Shown: positions 25,033 to 31,400 of the stretch, one piece after another | Position numbering within the stretch: the stretch's first letter is position 1 | Layout: every line of letters starts with the position of its first letter | NCBI GenBank assembly: GCA_021496505.1 | Contig: CP053031.1 | Span: 1,116,001 to 1,180,000 of the forward strand | Source: Thermoleophilia bacterium SCSIO 60948 | GTDB taxonomy: Bacteria > Actinomycetota > Thermoleophilia > Solirubrobacterales > 70-9 | Direction of reading: 5' to 3' | Length of the DNA stretch: 64,000 nucleotides | The notes under the pieces: generated by a model | The model's database searches: none | Seen by the model: only the letters and a program-made list of their open reading frames with translations | What the model was told of the DNA's origin: nothing | Translations under genes and position numbers: made by a program

Positions 25033-25115
25033 TGCGGCGGGTGGGATTCGAACCCACACGCTCTTTCGAGCAATGCCTTTTGAGGGCATCGTGTCTTCCC
25101 TTCCACCACCGCCGC
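25033..25115 (-). tRNA. tRNA-Leu (CAA)
   Basis: The 83-base class II tRNA has acceptor stem GCGGCGG/CCGCCGC, discriminator A, anticodon loop CTCAAAA (CAA), a long variable arm and T-arm GTGGG-TTCGAAT-CCCAC. CCA is not encoded. The LAGLIDADG relic begins right behind it. Confidence 0.95.
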
Positions 25116-25211
25116 GGGGGTCACGCATTCTGACGACCGTACGGCCATCGCCGCAACACGTGGCGCGCACTTCGAGCCGATCCATTCACCGCTTCGTGCT
25201 GAAAGCGTCGC

Positions 25212-25217
25212 TAGCTT
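25212..25217 (+). promoter_or_regulatory. -10 box TAGCTT before the SRAP gene
   Basis: TAGCTT ends 10 bases before ATG 25228. Confidence 0.45.
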
Positions 25218-25227
25218 CACCCAGACC

Positions 25228-25914
25228 ATGTGCGGCCGCTACACGCTCGGAAACCCGGACCCCGCGACGCTCCAGCGCCGCTTCGAGCTTCGCCACATGG
25301 AGTCGCTGCAGGTCGAGCCGCACTTCAACCTCGCGCCGACCGACCCGGTGCTCGCGATCCGGCGTGACTCCGAGGGCGAGCGCGAGCCGGGGATGCTGCG
25401 CTGGGGGCTCGTACCGGGGCGCTGGGCGGAGTCCGGCCGGCCGCTGATCAACGCCCGCGCGGAGACGATCGACTCGCAGCCGGCGTTCGCCGAGTCGTTT
25501 CGTGAGCGGCGTTGCCTGATGGCGGCCGACGGCTTCTACGAGTGGCGTCGCGACGAGCGCGGCAAGGTGCCGATCTGGTTCTCACGCCCGGACGGCGAGC
25601 CGTTCGCCTTCGCCGGCGTCTGGGCTGAGATCAAGGGCTCGGACGGCGCCACGATCACGTCATGCGCGCTCGCCACGACCGAGCCCAACGAGCTGATGCG
25701 CCCCGTCCACGACCGGATGCCGGTCGTTCTCGACCCCCGTGTGGAGGGCACCTGGCTCGACCCGTCCGCCTCGCTCGACGACCTGCGGGCGTTGCTCGTC
25801 CCAGCAGCCGAGGACGCGTTGATCGCGCGCGAGGTGTCGGACCTCGTGAACTCGAATCGAAACGACGGGCCGGAGCTGATCGCCCCGCGGCCGCAGGAGC
25901 AGACGCTCTTCTAG
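25228..25914 (+). CDS. SRAP/HMCES-family abasic-site protein (YedK-like)
   Basis: The 228-residue protein begins MCGRYTL, so Cys2 becomes the N-terminal residue that crosslinks abasic sites in single-stranded DNA. INARAETIDSQPAF (Asn, Glu) and PVHDRMPVVL (His) complete the active site; FNLAPTDPVLAI is also typical. It protects abasic sites and can release itself. Its TAG stop shares CTAG (25911-25914) with the convergent membrane protein gene. Confidence 0.93.
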   Translation: MCGRYTLGNPDPATLQRRFELRHMESLQVEPHFNLAPTDPVLAIRRDSEGEREPGMLRWGLVPGRWAESGRPLINARAETIDSQPAFAESFRERRCLMAADGFYEWRRDERGKVPIWFSRPDGEPFAFAGVWAEIKGSDGATITSCALATTEPNELMRPVHDRMPVVLDPRVEGTWLDPSASLDDLRALLVPAAEDALIAREVSDLVNSNRNDGPELIAPRPQEQTLF

Positions 25915-26438
25915 GCGGTCGCCTCGCCGCCGATGCGTTTCCTGCGATCGCGTTCGCTCTGCGGCTTCTCCTCCTCGACCTGCCATTCCTGGCGGAACGC
26001 GATCATCGTCACGACGACGATCGCGATCTGTGCCGCGATGATGATCACGGTCAGTAGGCCGAGCAGATCCTCGGGCAGCGCGGGGGAGTCGAGGCCGTCC
26101 TTGGAGCGCTCGAACCAGCTCGGGGCCGCGACCCCGGCGAAGATCGCCATGATCACCGCGAGCGCAGCCGCGACGGGGAGGACGCCGCGGTTCCAGCGCA
26201 GCACCAGCAGCGCGAAGATCACGTAGAGCGCGGCCCAGCCGATCGTCACGATCGCGGCACCCGAGCTCTGGAGGCGCTCCCAGCCGCCGAAGGTGACGAC
26301 GGCCAGCAGGCCGGCGGCGATCAGCAGGACGACCGCGACGAGCAGCTTCGTCGTCTTCGACGAGGCCTTCTCGCGGTTCGGTCGCCAGACCTCGCGCTCG
26401 TCGTCTTCCCAGACTGACCTGGAACGGGAACCCTCCAC
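25911..26438 (-). CDS. Hypothetical four-helix membrane protein
   Basis: I do not recognise this 175-residue protein. A charged N-terminal tail (about 1-28) precedes four hydrophobic segments (about 30-50, 60-80, 85-105 and 125-148) and a charged C-terminal tail rich in Glu, Lys and Arg. The start is GTG 26438. Flanked by tRNA genes upstream, it converges with the SRAP gene with shared CTAG stops. Confidence 0.65.
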   Translation of the reverse strand: MEGSRSRSVWEDDEREVWRPNREKASSKTTKLLVAVVLLIAAGLLAVVTFGGWERLQSSGAAIVTIGWAALYVIFALLVLRWNRGVLPVAAALAVIMAIFAGVAAPSWFERSKDGLDSPALPEDLLGLLTVIIIAAQIAIVVVTMIAFRQEWQVEEEKPQSERDRRKRIGGEATA

Positions 26439-26495
26439 CGCGCGGAAGTATCCCCGGTCGGGCCCGCGCGCGCAACGCGGTGCCGCGCGGCGAAA

Positions 26496-26568
26496 CGGGG
26501 GAGCCGGGATTCGAACCCGGGTTCTCGGTTTTGGAGACCGAGCGAATAGGCCACTAACTCACTCCCCC
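26496..26568 (-). tRNA. tRNA-Trp (CCA)
   Basis: The 73-base tRNA has acceptor GGGGGAG/CTCCCCC, discriminator G as usual for tRNA-Trp, anticodon stem TCGGT/ACCGA with loop CTCCAAA (anticodon CCA) and T-arm CCGGG-TTCGAAT-CCCGG. The D-arm is somewhat irregular, with GAGT/ATTC pairing and an extra base before the anticodon stem. Confidence 0.9.
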
Positions 26569-26609
26569 GGAGGGCGCGAGGCCGGGGCCAGCTTATCCCG
26601 CGTCCCGAG

Positions 26610-26692
26610 TGCGGACGAGAGGACTCGAACCTCCACGGGCAAAGCCCACCAGGACCTAAACCTGGCGCGTCTTCCAGTTCCGCCACGTCCGC
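26610..26692 (-). tRNA. tRNA-Leu (TAG)
   Basis: The 83-base class II tRNA has acceptor GCGGACG/CGTCCGC, anticodon stem CCAGG/CCTGG with loop TTTAGGT (anticodon TAG), a long variable arm and T-arm GAGG-TTCGAGT-CCTC. No LAGLIDADG relic adjoins it. Confidence 0.95.
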
Positions 26693-26800
26693 GCTGGCGC
26701 CGCGCTCCAGCGGCGCGGGCCGACCCGACGCTAGCCGCTCGCGGCTTCGCCGGGGTGCGAGGGACCGAAACTCTCGCGCCTCCAGGTCGTTACCTCGCCA

Positions 26801-27397
26801 GTGACGCTTCCCGCCAGATCGACGATCCGCGGCGTCCTGCTGGCGGGGCTCGCGGCCGCCTGCGTGGCCTTGCTGTTGCTCGGCGTCGAGGGCTCCGACT
26901 CGCCGGCCCGGGCCGGCGAGGAGACCGCGGCGGCGAAGTGCGCCGGAGCGAACAAGCCCGTGCGCCGCCTCGGATCGCAGAAGGCCGAGCGGGCGCTGGC
27001 CTGCCGGGTTCGCGCCGAGCGCACGGCGCGAGAGCGCAGCCCGGGTGAGATCGATGCGCTGCTCGAGGCGGCGGCCGATGCTCACGCCAGGCGGATGCTC
27101 GAGCGCGACTGCTTCAGCCATCGGTGCCCCGGCGAGGCAGACCTCGAGGGCCGGCTTCGCAAGGCCGGGTATCTCGACGGGGCGAGCGATTGGGAGTTCG
27201 CCGAGAACATCGGTTGCGCCACGACCGCCGACGCGATGGTCCGCGCCTGGCTCCGCGACCGCTCGAGTCGGCGCAACCTCCTGGGCCCCGAGTTCGAGGA
27301 CATCGGGATCGGGTTCACCAAGCGTGCCCCGAGTGGGTGTGAGGGACCGCGAAAGGCCGGTGCCTTCACGCTCGTCCTCGTCATCGCGAAGCGCTGA
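26801..27397 (+). CDS. CAP/SCP-domain secreted protein, degenerate tetrad
   Basis: The 198-residue protein has a signal or anchor segment (about 8-28) and a CAP domain: AADAHARRML, CFSHRCPGEADLEGRL, AENIGC and FEDIGIGF. The second tetrad His, normally in SxxHRxN, is replaced: DRSSRRNLL has Arg. The two cysteines in CFSHRC probably form a disulfide. It is a tandem paralogue of the next gene and sits between tRNA genes. CAP proteins in bacteria are extracellular and mostly of unknown activity. Confidence 0.78.
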   Translation: MTLPARSTIRGVLLAGLAAACVALLLLGVEGSDSPARAGEETAAAKCAGANKPVRRLGSQKAERALACRVRAERTARERSPGEIDALLEAAADAHARRMLERDCFSHRCPGEADLEGRLRKAGYLDGASDWEFAENIGCATTADAMVRAWLRDRSSRRNLLGPEFEDIGIGFTKRAPSGCEGPRKAGAFTLVLVIAKR

Positions 27398-27409
27398 ACT
27401 CATACGAGC

Positions 27410-27425
27410 GTCCAGGCAACTGGAC
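27410..27425 (+). terminator. GNRA-tetraloop hairpin between the two CAP genes
   Basis: GTCCAG-GCAA-CTGGAC is a perfect 6-bp stem with a GNRA-type loop, 13 bases after the first CAP gene's stop. There is no T-run after it, so a terminator or RNA-stability role is only suggested. Confidence 0.4.
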
Positions 27426-27478
27426 ATCTGACGGTCGATTCGTCAAGCGCCCGGCGCCCCGGCACGAAAGCCCGGGAC

Positions 27479-28054
27479 ATGAAGACGAATGCGACGTTCA
27501 AGCTGGTGTCGGGGGTCGTGATGGCACTGATCTCCGCGTTCATCCTCAGCGCCGCGGCGGCGCCGGCCGCTCACGCGAAGCCGAGCTGCAGTGGGGCCAA
27601 CAAGGCGCCGCAGCAGCTGCGCGGCAAGCAGGCCAAGAAGGCCGTCCTCTGCCTCGTCAACGAGAAGCGCAGGAGCCACGGGCTCGGCGGGTTGCGGCGC
27701 GACGGCCGCCTCGAGCGTGCCGCCAAGGCCCACAACCGGGTCATGGTCCGAAAGAACTGCTTCTCTCACCAGTGCCCGGGTGAGAAGGACCTCGTCGGGC
27801 GCCTCAGCCGCTCGGGCTACCTGAAGGGCAAGCTGAGCCGTTGGGCCTACGGCGAGAACATCGCCTGGGGCAGCGGCGACCGCGGCACCCCGCGCCAGAT
27901 CGTCAACGCCTGGATGCACAGCGCGCCGCACCGCGCAGCGATCCTCTCGCGGACCTTCAAGGAGGCCGGGATCGGGTTCCACTCGAAGCTCCCCAGCAAG
28001 TCCGGGGGCTCCGGGGGCACCTACACGATCGACTTCGGGTTGCGGCTGAAGTAG
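27479..28054 (+). CDS. CAP/SCP-domain secreted protein, intact tetrad
   Basis: The 191-residue protein has a clear signal peptide (about 1-33, ending APAAHA) and a CAP domain with AAKAHNRVMV, CFSHQCPGEKDLVGRL, GENIAWG, VNAWMHSAPHRAAIL and GIGFH. Unlike its upstream paralogue it keeps the SAPHR histidine. The mature N-terminus starts KPSCSGANKAP, matching KCAGANKPV of the paralogue, so the pair arose by duplication. It is likely exported to the cell surface or medium. Confidence 0.85.
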   Translation: MKTNATFKLVSGVVMALISAFILSAAAAPAAHAKPSCSGANKAPQQLRGKQAKKAVLCLVNEKRRSHGLGGLRRDGRLERAAKAHNRVMVRKNCFSHQCPGEKDLVGRLSRSGYLKGKLSRWAYGENIAWGSGDRGTPRQIVNAWMHSAPHRAAILSRTFKEAGIGFHSKLPSKSGGSGGTYTIDFGLRLK

Positions 28055-28140
28055 CCCGCGCGAGACCTCGCAGCGGACCGGCCGGGCCACCTCGACGCTC
28101 GGCCGGTTACGCGTTCGAGGCAGGGTCGAGACGGACGACC

Positions 28141-28146
28141 TAGAAT
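28141..28146 (+). promoter_or_regulatory. -10 box TAGAAT of the tRNA-Gly gene
   Basis: TAGAAT ends 10 bases before the tRNA 5' end, a normal distance for a tRNA promoter. A -35 is not obvious. Confidence 0.5.
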
Positions 28147-28156
28147 CCGTCGCCAC

Positions 28157-28228
28157 GCGGGCGAAGTGTTACTGGTTGCACGTGAGCCTTCCAAGCTCGA
28201 AGAATCGGTTCGAGTCCGATCGCCCGCT
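28157..28228 (+). tRNA. tRNA-Gly (TCC)
   Basis: The 72-base tRNA has acceptor GCGGGCG/CGCCCGC, discriminator T, D-stem GTGT/GCAC, anticodon stem TGAGC/GCTCG with loop CTTCCAA (anticodon TCC) and T-arm ATCGG-TTCGAGT-CCGAT. Confidence 0.95.
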
Positions 28229-28263
28229 CTCTTCGGCCACGGCTAGGATCGTGGCCTCGCGCA

Positions 28264-28337
28264 CGGGGCGTGGCGCAGTCTGGTAGCGCATTCGGCTGGG
28301 GGCCGAAAGGTCGCTGGTTCAAATCCAGTCGCCCCGA
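28264..28337 (+). tRNA. tRNA-Pro (GGG)
   Basis: The 74-base tRNA has acceptor CGGGGCG/CGCCCCG, D-arm GGCGCAGTCTGGTAGCGC, anticodon stem TTCGG/CCGAA with loop CTGGGGG (anticodon GGG) and T-arm GCTGG-TTCAAAT-CCAGT. It lies 35 bases after tRNA-Gly and is probably co-transcribed. Confidence 0.95.
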
Positions 28338-28394
28338 CTTCGCGGACCGGGGGAACTGCCGCGCCGTCGTTGGCGCCTTGCCAGACTCCGGCGC

Positions 28395-29522
28395 GTGGCG
28401 CAGGGGGCGGGCCAATCTTCGATCCCGAGGGATCTCTCCAAGCTCGAGGAGAAGGCCAAGAAGGTCCTCGAGCCGGAGTCGCTCGCCTACATCCTCGCCG
28501 GGGCCGGCGACACCGACACCACGCGCGCGAACGCGAGAGCGTTCAGGCGCTGGCAGGTCAAGAGGGGGTCGCGCCGGCCAGGCAAGGTCGATCTCTCGAC
28601 GAGGATCCTCGGGACGAGGATGCCGGCGCCGGTCATGTTCGCGCCGATCGGGGTCCAGACGCTCGCGCACCCCGACGGCGATCTCGCAACCGCCCGCGCC
28701 GCGAATCAGCTCGGCCTGACCTACATGCACTCGACCCAGGGCGCCTTCGACATGGAGGACGTGGCCGAGGCCAACGGCGACGGCTCGCGCTGGTACCAGC
28801 TCTACTGGCCGACCGACGACGAGATCTGCGTCTCGTTCCTCAACCGCGCCAAGGCGGCGGGCTACACCCACCTCGTGATCACCCTCGACACGACGCTGCT
28901 CGGCTGGCGCCCGCTCGACCTCGACCGTGGCTACTCGCCGTTCCTCGAGAACAAGGGCATCGCCAACTACACGAGCGATCCGGTCTTCTCGAGCAAGATG
29001 CCGGTCCCGCCGATCACGCCGGCCGGAGAGATCGCCGTCGGCGTCTACTTCGCGAGCGTCTTCCAGAATCCGGGTCTGAGCTGGGATCAGCTCCCGCTGA
29101 TCCGCGAGAACTGGGACGGGCCGATCCTGCTCAAGGGGATCCAGAGCCCGCGCGACGCCCGCCGGGCCGCGAAGGAGGGGATCGACGGCATCGTCGTCTC
29201 GAACCACGGCGGGCGCCAGGTCGACGGCGCGATCGGCGCCCTCGACGCGCTGCCACCGATCGTCGAGGCCGTCGGGCGCAAGATGCCCATCCTCTTCGAC
29301 TCGGGGATCAGGACCGGCCGCGACGCCGCCGTCGCGCTCGCGCTGGGCGCCGACGCGGTGCTGATCGGCCGCCCCTACATCTACGGGCTCGCGCTCGACG
29401 GACAGCGCGGCTCCCGGATCGTCATGCAGAGGCTCGTCGACGACCTCGCCGACGAGGTCCGCAGGGCGGGGCACCGCAGCCACCGCCGCCTTTCCCGTTC
29501 GTCGCTGGTCAGGGCCCGATGA
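28395..29522 (+). CDS. FMN-dependent 2-hydroxyacid oxidase/dehydrogenase
   Basis: The 375-residue TIM-barrel flavoenzyme belongs to the glycolate/lactate oxidase family. VMFAPIGVQTL, Lys247 in LLKGI, His271-Gly-Gly-Arg274 in VVSNHGGRQVDG (catalytic base and substrate Arg), Asp301 in FDSGIRTG and ADAVLIGRPYIYGLA are all intact, so it should oxidise an L-2-hydroxy acid. Lactate 2-monooxygenase or lactate oxidase are closest by feel, but the substrate is open. The GTG start has CAGACT 7 bases upstream. Its stop overlaps the start of a dead, exported paralogue (ATGA). Confidence 0.87.
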   Translation: MAQGAGQSSIPRDLSKLEEKAKKVLEPESLAYILAGAGDTDTTRANARAFRRWQVKRGSRRPGKVDLSTRILGTRMPAPVMFAPIGVQTLAHPDGDLATARAANQLGLTYMHSTQGAFDMEDVAEANGDGSRWYQLYWPTDDEICVSFLNRAKAAGYTHLVITLDTTLLGWRPLDLDRGYSPFLENKGIANYTSDPVFSSKMPVPPITPAGEIAVGVYFASVFQNPGLSWDQLPLIRENWDGPILLKGIQSPRDARRAAKEGIDGIVVSNHGGRQVDGAIGALDALPPIVEAVGRKMPILFDSGIRTGRDAAVALALGADAVLIGRPYIYGLALDGQRGSRIVMQRLVDDLADEVRRAGHRSHRRLSRSSLVRAR

Positions 29523-30679
29523 CGCCCCGCGACGAGATGAACGAGACCACGCGCCGGCAATTCATCGAGCGGGCTGCCGCGCTCGCCGCCGCGAGCGTCG
29601 TGCTCCCACCCGCTCTCGGTGCGCTGCGCTCGCCGCCGCCGGCCCTGGCGCAGGGGCCGGTCGGTCCCGGCGCTCCGTTCGGCGCCTACCAGTCGGAGAT
29701 CTACATCGAGGGAATGACCGCCCGCGGTGCCGGTCAGGAGTCCAATCCGCCGTTCACGACGAACCTGACCGACCTCGAGAAGGTGGCTTCGGAGGAGCTC
29801 AGCGCCGAGGCGCGCCGGTATTTCCTCGCCGAGGCGGGCGGTGCCGCGGCGGCGCGTGCGAACGCAAGGGCGCTTCGCGCTTGGCGAATCGTTCCGCGGA
29901 TGTTCATCGGGCGCGAGGAGCGGACGCTCGACACCACGATCCTCGGCGTCGACATGCCCGCGCCGGTGATCCTCGGTCCCGTCGGTCGCCAGGACCTCGC
30001 CGATCCGCAGGCCGAGTCCGCCACCGCGCGCGCGGCCGCGGGCCTCGACCTCACCTACGTCCACTCCCAGCGCGCCAGCCAGCCCCCTGCCGCCGTTGCG
30101 GCGGCCGCGCCGCAGGGCTCGCGCTGGTACGGGTTCGACTGGCCCGACGGCGGCGAGCCCGACCTCGCCGCGCTGGCAGGCGCGCAGGCCGCCGGGTGCA
30201 CCCACCTCGTGCTCTCGCCGCCGCAGCCGGGCCAGCGCTGGGCGCCGCTCGCCGCGATCCGTGAAGCGTGGACCGCCGGACCGATCCTCCTCAGCGGAAT
30301 CCAGAACGTGCAAGCCGCTCGGATGGCCGTACGGCGCGGATTCGAGGGCATCGTCGTATCGAACGAACGCGGCCGCCGCGGCGCGAAGCCGAACGGGACC
30401 ATCGACCGGCTGCCGAAGATCGTCGACGCGGTCGCCGGTCGCGCCGCGGTCCTGTTCGGCTCGGGCGTGCGAACCGGTCCCGACGTCTACCGGGCGATGG
30501 CGCTCGGCGCCGACGCCGTCATGATCGGGCGCCCCTACGTCTACGGGCTGGCGCTCGACGGCGAGGCCGGCGTGACGCACATGCTTCGCACGCTGCTCGC
30601 CGAGCTCGAGATCGACCTCGCGATCGCGGGGATCGAGGACCACCTCGAGCTGCGCCGAAACGCGCTCGTCCGCGACTGA
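29519..30679 (+). CDS. Tat-exported paralogue of the hydroxyacid oxidase, catalytic residues lost
   Basis: This 386-residue protein starts with a twin-arginine signal (TTRRQFIERAAALAAA, residues 10-25), then aligns with the preceding enzyme. The catalytic His is Glu283 (SNERGRR instead of SNHGGRQ), the active-site Lys is Ser259 (LLSGI), and FDSGI has become FGSGV. The phosphate-binding end, ADAVMIGRPYVYGLA, is kept, so FMN may still bind; Tat export fits a folded cofactor protein. About 50 residues of the barrel middle are missing. Likely an extracytoplasmic binding or sensor protein rather than an oxidase. ATG 29519 overlaps the previous stop. Confidence 0.8.
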   Translation: MTPRDEMNETTRRQFIERAAALAAASVVLPPALGALRSPPPALAQGPVGPGAPFGAYQSEIYIEGMTARGAGQESNPPFTTNLTDLEKVASEELSAEARRYFLAEAGGAAAARANARALRAWRIVPRMFIGREERTLDTTILGVDMPAPVILGPVGRQDLADPQAESATARAAAGLDLTYVHSQRASQPPAAVAAAAPQGSRWYGFDWPDGGEPDLAALAGAQAAGCTHLVLSPPQPGQRWAPLAAIREAWTAGPILLSGIQNVQAARMAVRRGFEGIVVSNERGRRGAKPNGTIDRLPKIVDAVAGRAAVLFGSGVRTGPDVYRAMALGADAVMIGRPYVYGLALDGEAGVTHMLRTLLAELEIDLAIAGIEDHLELRRNALVRD

Positions 30680-30685
30680 CGCTCG

Positions 30686-31267
30686 CTACCCGGCCATGAG
30701 CTCGGCGGTGAGAACCGCCACGCCGAAGCCTGCCGCGAGCACGAGGATCGCGCCGACGAGCTTTGGCGAAGGGCCGCCGTGGATCCCGGTCTCGTGGACG
30801 GCGACGTGCCCCTTTCCTCTCGAGATCAGCCAGCGATTGACCGGAAGCGCGAAGAGGAAGGCGACGGCGAGTGCGAACGAGAGCGCTCCCCAGAAGAGCA
30901 GGTCCGCGAGACCTGACTCCATCGCGCCCGGGATCACGAGCATGATCGCGTTGTCGACGATCTCCATGACTGCGATCGAGAACGTGTCGGAGGCGAGCGC
31001 GATCGGGATCACGGCGCCCAACGACAGTCCGGCCCGCAGCAGCGGCAGGCTGGTCAGGCCGTAGCCGAACAGGAACGCCAGTCCGACCGCCAGCGCGATC
31101 GTGCCGAGGTCGGAGAAGCCGAGGGCCGTCCCGATCGCCATCCCGGAGACCTCGCCGAGTGCGCAGCCGGTCAGGCAGTGCAGGGTGGCGCTGACGGCGA
31201 CCGCGGTCAGCGCCCGGCCTTCGGTCGGCATCTCGTGCTCATGGATCTGCTGAGTCGATTCGGTCAT
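30686..31267 (-). CDS. DUF4396 integral membrane protein
   Basis: The 193-residue protein has a His-rich start (HEHE), then TLHCLTGCALGEVSGMAIGTALG, the signature of DUF4396, and about five membrane helices. Cys/His residues in TLHCLTGC hint at metal or electron chemistry; function is not established. The gene is preceded by a strong promoter with a CsoR-type operator between -10 and ATG, which suggests control by copper, nickel, formaldehyde or sulfur stress. Confidence 0.8.
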   Translation of the reverse strand: MTESTQQIHEHEMPTEGRALTAVAVSATLHCLTGCALGEVSGMAIGTALGFSDLGTIALAVGLAFLFGYGLTSLPLLRAGLSLGAVIPIALASDTFSIAVMEIVDNAIMLVIPGAMESGLADLLFWGALSFALAVAFLFALPVNRWLISRGKGHVAVHETGIHGGPSPKLVGAILVLAAGFGVAVLTAELMAG

Positions 31268-31270
31268 TGG

Positions 31271-31285
31271 TACCCCCAGGGGGTA
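31271..31285. promoter_or_regulatory. CsoR/RcnR-type operator palindrome
   Basis: TACCCCC-A-GGGGGTA is a perfect inverted repeat between the -10 box and the ATG of the DUF4396 gene. CsoR-family repressors bind such G/C-tract TACCC...GGGTA sites. No csoR gene lies in the window. Confidence 0.7.
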
Positions 31286-31314
31286 TAGTAATAGTCACGC
31301 CAAGGGGGTGTCGA
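31285..31314 (-). promoter_or_regulatory. Promoter of the DUF4396 gene
   Basis: On the minus strand TCGACA (-35) is followed after 18 bases by TACTAT (-10). Transcription would start inside the operator palindrome, the usual layout for repression. Confidence 0.6.
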
Positions 31315-31369
31315 GCCCCCAATCCGGGTAGGACCCGCTCGTCGGTTGATGGCCGTCCGGCCCCGGAGG

Positions 31370-31388
31370 GGGGTCGTGCTGCGACCCC
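31370..31388 (+). promoter_or_regulatory. Leader hairpin directly before the gadB ribosome binding site
   Basis: GGGGTCG-TGCTG-CGACCCC forms a perfect 7-bp stem with a 5-base loop. It ends exactly where the Shine-Dalgarno GGGAGGG (31389-31395) begins, 5 bases from ATG 31401, so it could modulate translation or protect the 5' end. Confidence 0.45.
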
Positions 31389-31400
31389 GGGAGGGACCCC

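Noticed and set aside
26496-26568. Reading this tRNA as selenocysteine or a degenerate tRNA
   Set aside because: The anticodon is CCA, the length and discriminator fit tRNA-Trp, and only the D-arm is irregular.
28395-30679. The two hydroxyacid oxidase genes as one frameshifted gene
   Set aside because: Each is a near full-length homologue; the second has its own Tat signal and ATG, so this is duplication.
31303-31320. The GGGGG-TGTCGAG-CCCCC repeat as a terminator
   Set aside because: It overlaps the -35 of the DUF4396 promoter, has no T-run and no gene ends there.
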